Positions 58,142 through 64,000 of a DNA stretch of 64,000 nt are shown piece by piece. Origin of the DNA: Microlunatus parietis (GTDB taxonomy: Bacteria; Actinomycetota; Actinomycetes; Propionibacteriales; Propionibacteriaceae). Positions within the stretch are counted from its first letter, which is position 1, and each line of letters opens with the position of its first letter. The stretch spans positions 62,001 to 126,000 of the forward strand of contig NZ_JACCBU010000001.1 of assembly GCF_013407955.1 (NCBI RefSeq), read 5' to 3'. The position numbers were made by a program, and so were the translations under genes. The notes below the pieces were generated by a model. That model was given only the letters and a program-made list of their open reading frames with translations. It made no database searches and was not told the origin of the DNA.

Positions 58142-59740
58142 TCAATTCAGTAGTGCATAGGCGGGGCGCGTGAGGAAGTCGACGAAGTCGTCGGCCAGGC
58201 AGAGGTCGCTGATCAACTTCTTCGCCGGCAGGTAGTAGCGCTCGAAGGTGTCGGCGTCGACCTGGCCGCGCAGCTGCTCGGTCTCCTCGTCGAGGATCCG
58301 GGCGACCAGCTCCCGGGTCACCGTCTCGCCGGAGTCGGCCAGTGTGACCGCGTTGTTGATCAACTGCCAGACCTGGGAGCGGGAGATCTCGGCGGTCGCC
58401 GCGTCCTCCATCAGGTTGTGGATCGCGACCGCGCCGCTGCCGGCCAGCCAGGCGGCGGTGTAGGCGACCGCCACCTCGAGGTTGTTCCGCAGCCCGGCCT
58501 CGGTGTTCGAGCCCTCGGCCGACGCCACGTCGAGCAGCTGTTCCGGGGTGACGGACACCTCGGGCCGCTGCCGGTCGACCTGGTTGGGCCGCTCCCCCAG
58601 CACGCCGTCGAACACCTCGCGGCACACGTCGACCAGGTCCGGGTGGGCCACCCAGGAGCCGTCGAACCCGTCGCCGGCCTCCCTGGTCTTGTCGGCCCGC
58701 ACCTTCTCCAGCGCGGCGGCATTGATCGACGGGTCCTTGCGGCTCGGGATGAACGCAGCCATGCCGCCCATCGCGAACGCGCCCCGCTTGTGGCAGGTCT
58801 GCACGAGCAGCTCGGTGTAGGCCCGCATGAAGGGCGCCGTCATCGTGATGTCGCCCCGGTCGACCAGGACGAACTCCGGCCCGGCGTCGCGGAAGTACTT
58901 GATGATGCTGAACAGGTAGTCCCAGCGGCCCGCGTTCAGCCCGGAGGCGTGCTCGCGGAGCTCGTACAGGATCTCGTCCATCTCGAACGCGGCCGGGATC
59001 GTCTCGATCAGCACCGTGGCCCGGATCGTTCCATGATCAAGACCGAGCTCGGCCTCGGCGAACGTGAAGACGTCGTTCCAGAGTCGGGCCTCGAGATGGC
59101 TCTCCAGCTTCGGCAGGTAGTAGTACGGTCCGCGGCCGCCGGCCAGCAGCGGCCGGGCCAGGTGGAACACGTGCAGACCGAAGTCGACCAGCGCGCCGAT
59201 CCCGGTCCGCCCGTCCACCTCGACATGCGCCTCGTCCAGGTGCCAGCCGCGCGGCCGCATCACGACGACGGCCAGCGGCGCGTCGGTCCGCAGGGCGTAC
59301 GTCTTGCCGTCCGGCTGCGTGTACGCCAGCGTCCCGGCCGCCGCGTCGGACAGGTTGAGCAGCGCGTCGATCACGTTCGGCCAGGTCGGGCAGCTGGCGT
59401 CCTCCAGGTCGGCCAGCCAGACCTTGGCGCCCGAGTTGAGGGCGTTGATCGCCATCTTGGCCGGAGTCGCCGGGCCGGTCATCTCGACCCGGCGATCCTG
59501 CAGCGCCGGTGGTGCGGGCGCGACCTGCCAGTCCGCGGCCCGTACCTCGGCCGTCTCGGGGAGGAAGTCGAGCCGACCGGTCTCGGCGGCCGCCGCCCGG
59601 CGCGTCGCCCGCGCCCCGAGCAGTTCGTCCCGCCGCCCGGCGAAGCGTTGGTGCAACCGTTCGACGAACGCCAGCGCGTCGTCGGTCAGGATCTCCTCGG
59701 CTCGGTCGATCGGGTGGCGGTCGGTCACCGTGATGGTCAT
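58142..59740 (-). CDS. aceB: Malate synthase A
   Basis: A 532-residue malate synthase that condenses glyoxylate with acetyl-CoA. The conserved blocks are LADLEDASCPTWPN, RPRGWHLDEAHVEVDG, ATVLIETIPAAFEMDEILYELREHASGLNAGRWDYLFS, MRAYTELLVQTCHKRGAFAMGGMAAFIP and EDAATAEISRSQVWQ. It is the short A form with the Mg-binding Glu and Asp and catalytic Asp present. AGGAGG precedes the ATG. It lies downstream of the malic enzyme gene on the same strand. Confidence 0.95.
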   Translation of the reverse strand: MTITVTDRHPIDRAEEILTDDALAFVERLHQRFAGRRDELLGARATRRAAAAETGRLDFLPETAEVRAADWQVAPAPPALQDRRVEMTGPATPAKMAINALNSGAKVWLADLEDASCPTWPNVIDALLNLSDAAAGTLAYTQPDGKTYALRTDAPLAVVVMRPRGWHLDEAHVEVDGRTGIGALVDFGLHVFHLARPLLAGGRGPYYYLPKLESHLEARLWNDVFTFAEAELGLDHGTIRATVLIETIPAAFEMDEILYELREHASGLNAGRWDYLFSIIKYFRDAGPEFVLVDRGDITMTAPFMRAYTELLVQTCHKRGAFAMGGMAAFIPSRKDPSINAAALEKVRADKTREAGDGFDGSWVAHPDLVDVCREVFDGVLGERPNQVDRQRPEVSVTPEQLLDVASAEGSNTEAGLRNNLEVAVAYTAAWLAGSGAVAIHNLMEDAATAEISRSQVWQLINNAVTLADSGETVTRELVARILDEETEQLRGQVDADTFERYYLPAKKLISDLCLADDFVDFLTRPAYALLN

Positions 59741-59769
59741 CTCTCGTTCCTCCTGTCGGGATATGCGGG

Positions 59770-61152
59770 TCAGTTGCCGGCCGTACCCGCCACCGCGGCC
59801 GCGACGGCCGGGGCGACCCGGCTGTCGAACACGCTCGGCACGATGTAGCTGGGGTTGAGCTCGTCCGGCGAGACGCAGTCGGCGATCGCCTCGGCGGCCG
59901 CCACCAGCATCGGCGTGGTGATCTTGTGCGCGGCGGCGTCGAGCAGGCCGCGGAACAGGCCCGGGAACGCCAGCACGTTGTTGATCTGGTTCGGGAAGTC
60001 GCTCCGCCCGGTGGCCACCACCGCGGCGTGCTTCGCGGCCTCGGTCGGCGGGATCTCCGGGTCCGGGTTGGCCAGCGCCAGCACGATCGAGCGGTCGGCC
60101 ATGGTGGCCACGTGCTCGGCGCCGAGGATGTTCGGGCCGGACACGCCGATGAACACGTCGGCGCCGACGAGCGCGTCGTGCAGGCTGCCGGAAACGCCGT
60201 CCGGGTTGGTGTTCTCGGCGATCCACTGCCGGTGTTCGTCGGTGTAGGTCCCGCCGCGGTGGATCGCGCCGGTCCGGGAACAGCCGACGATGTGCGCCGC
60301 GCCCTGGGCCTGCAGCAGTTGGATGATCGCGTGCCCGGCCGCACCCACGCCGGAGATCACGATCTTGACGTCGGTGATCTTCTTGCCGACCACCCGGAGC
60401 GAGTTGATCAAGGCGGCCAGGACGACGATCGCCGTACCGTGTTGATCATCGTGGAAGACCGGGATGTCCAACTCGGCGCGGAGCCGGCGCTCGATCTCGA
60501 AGCAGCGCGGCGCGGCGATGTCCTCCAGGTTGATCCCGCCGTACACCGGGGCCATCGCCTTGACGATGGAGATGATCTCCTCGGTGTCGGTGGTGTCCAG
60601 GCAGACCGGCCAGGCGTCGACGCCGGCGAACTGCTTGAACAGCGCCGCCTTGCCCTCCATCACCGGCAGCGCCGCGGCCGGGCCGATGTCGCCCAGGCCG
60701 AGCACCGCGGTGCCGTCGGTGACCACGGCCACCGTGTTGCGCTTGATGGTGAGCCGGCGCGCGTCCTCCGGGTTGGCGGCGATGGCGAGGCAGACCCGGG
60801 CGACGCCGGGCGTGTAGGCGCGGGACAGGTCGTCCCGGTTCTTCAGCGGCACCTTCGGTTCGACCGAGAGCTTGCCGCCGAGGTGGAGCAGGAACGTCCG
60901 GTCGCTGACCTTGCGGACGTGGGTGTCCGGACGGGATTCGAGCACTTCGGCGATCCGCTGGGCGTGCCCGTCGTCGACGGTGTTGCAGGTGACGTCGACC
61001 ACGATCTTCTCGTGGCTGGACTCGACGATGTCCAGCGCGGTCACCGGGGCGCCGGTCTCGGCGACGGCCGAGGCCAGGTCGGTGGTCGAGCCGGCCGTGG
61101 CGGCGACCTCGACCCGCAGGGTGATCGAGTAGCCGGGGCTGGGGCTGTTCAA
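59770..61152 (-). CDS. NAD(P)-dependent malic enzyme with N-terminal ACT domain
   Basis: A 460-residue oxaloacetate-decarboxylating malate dehydrogenase. Residues 1-80 form an ACT-like regulatory domain ([14 protein letters not shown]). The catalytic part has [63 protein letters not shown] and [10 protein letters not shown]. It converts malate to pyruvate and CO2. A TTG start follows GAGGAGG. A candidate operator TTCTGCTTTGCGGAA (61189-61203) lies just upstream. Paired with malate synthase 29 bases downstream. Confidence 0.93.
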   Translation of the reverse strand: MNSPSPGYSITLRVEVAATAGSTTDLASAVAETGAPVTALDIVESSHEKIVVDVTCNTVDDGHAQRIAEVLESRPDTHVRKVSDRTFLLHLGGKLSVEPKVPLKNRDDLSRAYTPGVARVCLAIAANPEDARRLTIKRNTVAVVTDGTAVLGLGDIGPAAALPVMEGKAALFKQFAGVDAWPVCLDTTDTEEIISIVKAMAPVYGGINLEDIAAPRCFEIERRLRAELDIPVFHDDQHGTAIVVLAALINSLRVVGKKITDVKIVISGVGAAGHAIIQLLQAQGAAHIVGCSRTGAIHRGGTYTDEHRQWIAENTNPDGVSGSLHDALVGADVFIGVSGPNILGAEHVATMADRSIVLALANPDPEIPPTEAAKHAAVVATGRSDFPNQINNVLAFPGLFRGLLDAAAHKITTPMLVAAAEAIADCVSPDELNPSYIVPSVFDSRVAPAVAAAVAGTAGN

Positions 61153-61188
61153 GATTCCTCCTCGAACTTCGACATTACGGATGTTAAC

Positions 61189-61203
61189 TTCTGCTTTGCG
61201 GAA
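61189..61203. promoter_or_regulatory. Candidate IclR operator before the malic enzyme gene
   Basis: TTCTGCTTTGCGGAA is a near-perfect 15-base palindrome (one mismatched pair apart from the centre). A related site lies before iclR at 62100-62113 (minus strand TTCTGCATCGCGAA). Confidence 0.55.
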
Positions 61204-61273
61204 TTACAACGCGATGGGTCGGGGCAGCCCGTGCCTTGGGATCACCAGTGGCCGGGAACAGGGGCAGTGCCGG

Positions 61274-62047
61274 TCAGGGCACCAGTTCGGCGGCGATCGC
61301 CGCCGCGGCTCGGCGCAGCACCGGTACGGCGCGCCGGCCGAAGTCCTCGTCGACGCGCGCCAGCGGGCCGGAGACCGAGATCGCCATCGGCGACGGGGTA
61401 CCCGGCACGGCGACCGCATAGCAGCGGACCCCGACCTCCTGCTCCTCGTCGTCGATCGCATAGCCGCGTTCGCGGATCTGATCGAGATCCGCCAGCAGGG
61501 ACTGCACGGTGCCGTGGCTCTTGGCCGTCGGCGTCGGCAGGCCGGCCCGCTGCACGATCCGGCGTACGACGTCGTCGCCGAACCCGGCCAGGATCGCCTT
61601 CCCGACCCCGGTGTCGTGGAGGCTCACCCGGCGGCCGATCTCGGTGAACATGCGCATCGAGTGCGGCGACGGCTGCTGCGCGACGTAGACGACCTGGTCG
61701 CCGTCCAGCAGGGCCATGTTCGCCGTCTCCCCCAGCTCGGCCACCACCCGGACCAGTTCCGGCTGGGCCACCCGGCCGAGCTGCTGGCCGGCCAGTTCGC
61801 CGAGCGGGATCAGCCGCGCGCCGAGGGCGTACCGGCGGGACGGCAACTGCCGGGCGTAGCCGAGCGTGACACAGGTGCGGAGCAGCCGGTGGATGGTCGG
61901 CATCGGCAGCCCGGCCCGCGCGGCGAGGTCGCTCAACGAGATCTCCCCGCCGGCCTCGGCCATCAGCTCCAGCAGTTCGAAGACGCGCTCGACGGACTGC
62001 ACGCCGCCGCGTGCCCGCACCGTTTCCTCCGGCACCCGACCTCCCAT
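61274..62047 (-). CDS. IclR-family transcriptional regulator
   Basis: A 257-residue regulator. The N-terminal winged helix includes GGVQSVERVFELLELM and LSDLAARAGLPMPTIHRLLRTCVTLGY. The C-terminal effector domain includes GELAGQQLGRVAQPELVRVVAEL and VGKAILAGFGDD. GAGG lies eight bases before the ATG at 62047, and TAGGGT (62074-62079, minus strand) is the -10. IclR-type regulators of C2 pathways respond to glyoxylate or pyruvate; with malate synthase adjacent, a similar role is likely. Confidence 0.9.
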   Translation of the reverse strand: MGGRVPEETVRARGGVQSVERVFELLELMAEAGGEISLSDLAARAGLPMPTIHRLLRTCVTLGYARQLPSRRYALGARLIPLGELAGQQLGRVAQPELVRVVAELGETANMALLDGDQVVYVAQQPSPHSMRMFTEIGRRVSLHDTGVGKAILAGFGDDVVRRIVQRAGLPTPTAKSHGTVQSLLADLDQIRERGYAIDDEEQEVGVRCYAVAVPGTPSPMAISVSGPLARVDEDFGRRAVPVLRRAAAAIAAELVP

Positions 62048-62099
62048 GTGACGACCTCGGTGAAGTGGCCCTCACCCTACAGAAAACGTGCCTCCGGAT

Positions 62100-62113
62100 T
62101 TCGCGATGCAGAA
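62100..62113. promoter_or_regulatory. Candidate IclR operator before iclR
   Basis: Minus-strand TTCTGCATCGCGAA, upstream of the TAGGGT -10, shares the TTCTGCA...GC...AA pattern with 61189-61203, suggesting autoregulation. Confidence 0.5.
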
Positions 62114-62123
62114 TCGCGAGCCG

Positions 62124-64000
62124 CTACTGGTCGTACCAGACGACGTCGTCGCCGAACGGATTGCGGTACCCGAAGGTCAGCGGGCTGCCGGTGTCCCGGA
62201 TCCGGTACGTCAGCTCGCCGTCGAGGCACTGGCCCTCGGGCAGCGTGGTGGCGGCGAGCTGCGGGCCGCCGCCGCCGGTGCGTTCGCCGGTCATGCCGTC
62301 CTGGGAGTAGAGGCCGAAGTTGGCCGGCCCGACGGCGCGTTGCACGGCCGGATCGGTGCCGCGGGCGCTGATGTCGCCGCCGGCACAGATCCGGACGGTG
62401 GCGTTGACCAACAGATCGCGGCCGTCCGCCCGCGCCTCGATGCTCCGGGCCGTGAGGGTGGTGCCGCCGGCGAGTTCGACCGTCTGGCCCTCGGCGACCC
62501 GGGACGTGACGGGCTTGGCCCGCGTCGCGTTCTGCACGATCGAGCCGGTGAACACCGCGCTCACCGCGACAGCCGCGATGATCGCTCCGATGACGTACCG
62601 GCGCTTGGTCGAGCGGACCTGCGGCGACTCCGCGGCGGGTTTGGCCTGGTCGATGATCTTGAGCCGCGGTACGTCAGCCAGCCGCCGGTCCAACTGCTCG
62701 CGGAGCTTGGGCCCGCGCCGCAACCGCCCGGTGTCGACGTCCACGCCGCGCAGCCGGTCGTCGAAGATCACCAGGTTGGTCGCGCTGTACTCGATGATCA
62801 CCGCGGCGGCGTCGAGGTCGACGATCTCGCGCTCGGCCGGCTCCCCCAGCGCCTCGGCCGGCGACTCGACCAGCAGCGTCCGGGCACCGAGCCGGGCGCT
62901 GCCCGCCGTCGCCCCGCCCATCGGCGACTGGGCCAGCCAGGCGTTGAACTTCTCGCCGCGCTCGGCCGGCAGGGCCGACATCAGTTCCGGGTAACCGGGC
63001 AGGACGGAGACGCTGCGGTCGGCGGCTCCGAGCAGGCTGGTCACGTGCACCGTGTTCAGCGCGGCGGCGAGCGCGTTGCGGACCGCCGGTACGGTCAGCG
63101 GCTCCTCGTCCGCGGGCAGGCCGAGGACGCGGCGGTTCCGGGCCCACTGGCTGTCCGCCAGCGACTCCAGCTCGGTGATCACCGCGGCCAGCCGGGCGTC
63201 GGCGATCGGCGTGGAGAGGGTGCGAGCGATCGCCCGGTCCCGGTGCTGCGGCGCCGGCACGCCGTCGCAGACGATGGTGATCCAGCGGTCCGCGCCGAAC
63301 TCGTGCACCGCGCAGCCGGTGCCCGGGTCGCCGCCGCCGGCCGCCGACAGTGCGGCCGCGAAGTGGGTCCGCAGCGCCAGGCCGGCGGCCAGTCCGGCCC
63401 GGGTCCGGGGGACGACGGCGGTGAACTGGACCGGGCCCAGCGGCGCGGCCAGGCTGCCCGGCGTCGCCGCCCCGCGGGCCCGGCCGGGTGCCGGGGTCGA
63501 CTGCCGGCGGGGATCGACGGCCGGCGCGGCGAACGCGTCGACCGCCATCAGCGACTCATCGTTGGTGAAGAACGCGCAGCGTACGGTGCCCTGGGCCGGG
63601 TCGAGGTGCCGGCGCAGCTGTTCCACCTTGTCCGGCGACACCTCGGTCTGCGGCAGCTCCAGCAGGGACAGCACGAACGCACTCATGCCCGCGCGGAGGG
63701 CCGCATCCCTGGTCCAGCCGAACGTGTCGACCGGATGCGGGTCGGCGCCGTCGACCGGGACGGTGCCGTTGAAGTAGCCGGCCACCCGGCGCCAGGTCGA
63801 GACCACGGCCTCCGGCCGTCCCCGTACCGCGAAGGTCAGGGTGTCCTGGCCGATCTCCACCAGCCCCTCCGGAACGGAGACCCCGCCCTCGGGCCGTTCG
63901 ATGGGCCGGCCGAGCTCGGCCCGGATCGCGCCGGCGACCGTCTGCAGCGTCCCGTAATCGGCGACGGACTCGTCCAGCATCCCGTACGCCAGCGTCGCGC
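62124..64000 (-). CDS. Large membrane-anchored protein, 5' part beyond the window
   Basis: The frame is open to the right edge, so the N-terminus is missing; 625 codons are visible. The first part (GMLDESVADYGTLQTVAGAIRAELG, VSVPEGLVEIGQDTLTFAVRGRPEAV) resembles the degenerate half of an M16-type metallopeptidase, but no HXXEH is seen here. A helix KRRYVIGAIIAAVAVSAVFTG crosses the membrane. The C-terminal domain, about 110 residues, is an exported beta-rich module (EGQTVELAGGTTLTARSIEARADGR, DTGSPLTFGYRNPFG). Family not certain; function unknown. Confidence 0.65.
   Translation of the reverse strand, partial: ATLAYGMLDESVADYGTLQTVAGAIRAELGRPIERPEGGVSVPEGLVEIGQDTLTFAVRGRPEAVVSTWRRVAGYFNGTVPVDGADPHPVDTFGWTRDAALRAGMSAFVLSLLELPQTEVSPDKVEQLRRHLDPAQGTVRCAFFTNDESLMAVDAFAAPAVDPRRQSTPAPGRARGAATPGSLAAPLGPVQFTAVVPRTRAGLAAGLALRTHFAAALSAAGGGDPGTGCAVHEFGADRWITIVCDGVPAPQHRDRAIARTLSTPIADARLAAVITELESLADSQWARNRRVLGLPADEEPLTVPAVRNALAAALNTVHVTSLLGAADRSVSVLPGYPELMSALPAERGEKFNAWLAQSPMGGATAGSARLGARTLLVESPAEALGEPAEREIVDLDAAAVIIEYSATNLVIFDDRLRGVDVDTGRLRRGPKLREQLDRRLADVPRLKIIDQAKPAAESPQVRSTKRRYVIGAIIAAVAVSAVFTGSIVQNATRAKPVTSRVAEGQTVELAGGTTLTARSIEARADGRDLLVNATVRICAGGDISARGTDPAVQRAVGPANFGLYSQDGMTGERTGGGGPQLAATTLPEGQCLDGELTYRIRDTGSPLTFGYRNPFGDDVVWYDQ

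Overview
The window is about 69-70% GC by eye and comes from a high-GC actinobacterium. Several things point to the actinobacterial lineage: phosphatidylinositol mannoside genes (pimA, an acyltransferase, pgsA), a DUF881/small-basic-protein/gcvH/garA/ftsR block in the order known from Mycobacterium tuberculosis Rv1823-Rv1832, bacterial Ku, a PPi-type phosphofructokinase and many leaderless genes. A Propionibacteriales-like soil organism (Microlunatus or Kribbella type) is my best guess, but the species is not provable from here. No CRISPR array, prophage or biosynthetic cluster is visible.

Layout. 1-2.4 kb: an IS3-family element (running off the left edge) that appears inserted into the 5' end of an IS30-family element, followed by a copy of a dispersed non-coding repeat. 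2.5-6 kb: Ku, a YrdC/YciO protein, a PP2C phosphatase and a small-molecule kinase. 6-11.3 kb: metG with a candidate Met-codon attenuator, a 1.2 kb C-rich degenerate repeat desert, a HAD phosphatase, soxR and pfp. 11.9-13.4 kb: YihY and a pterin dehydratase. 13.4-16.5 kb: gcvP behind a glycine riboswitch. 16.6-19.4 kb: a Tat-exported beta-propeller and a flavin oxidoreductase. 19.5-25.4 kb: the conserved cell-division/glycine-cleavage block. 25.8-31.2 kb: pimA, acyltransferase, pgsA, HIT and thrS. 31.3-35.5 kb: a frameshifted carboxylesterase, a polyprenyl-phosphate sugar transferase, a P-loop kinase, a NUDIX hydrolase and a small membrane protein. 35.5-38.6 kb: the second repeat copy, four tRNA genes, pabC and an EamA transporter. 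38.7-42.1 kb: accessory enzymes. 42.1-46.6 kb: a branched-chain amino-acid ABC transporter with a LivM-LivG fusion. 46.7-52.9 kb: a frameshifted RibD-like gene, TetR plus SPW protein, two FluC channels, hydrolases and stress proteins. 53.1 kb: a SigB/SigF-type sigma factor. 54-58 kb: GNAT, kinase, amidotransferase, deaminase and SDR. 58.1-62 kb: malate synthase, malic enzyme and an IclR regulator. 62.1-64 kb: a large partial membrane protein.

How it works together. gcvP and gcvH supply glycine cleavage under riboswitch control. The pgsA-acyltransferase-pimA run builds PI mannosides. The sigma factor gene sits beside two genes preceded by stress-sigma-like promoters. Malate synthase and malic enzyme share a candidate IclR operator with the iclR gene.

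The signals most worth following up are: (i) strong over-representation of the palindrome TGATCA, achieved through otherwise rare codons; (ii) a leaderless Met-Met leader peptide with four mutually exclusive RNA segments ahead of metG; (iii) a dispersed structured repeat at 2.2 and 35.8 kb; and (iv) the sigma-factor neighbourhood with matching promoters.
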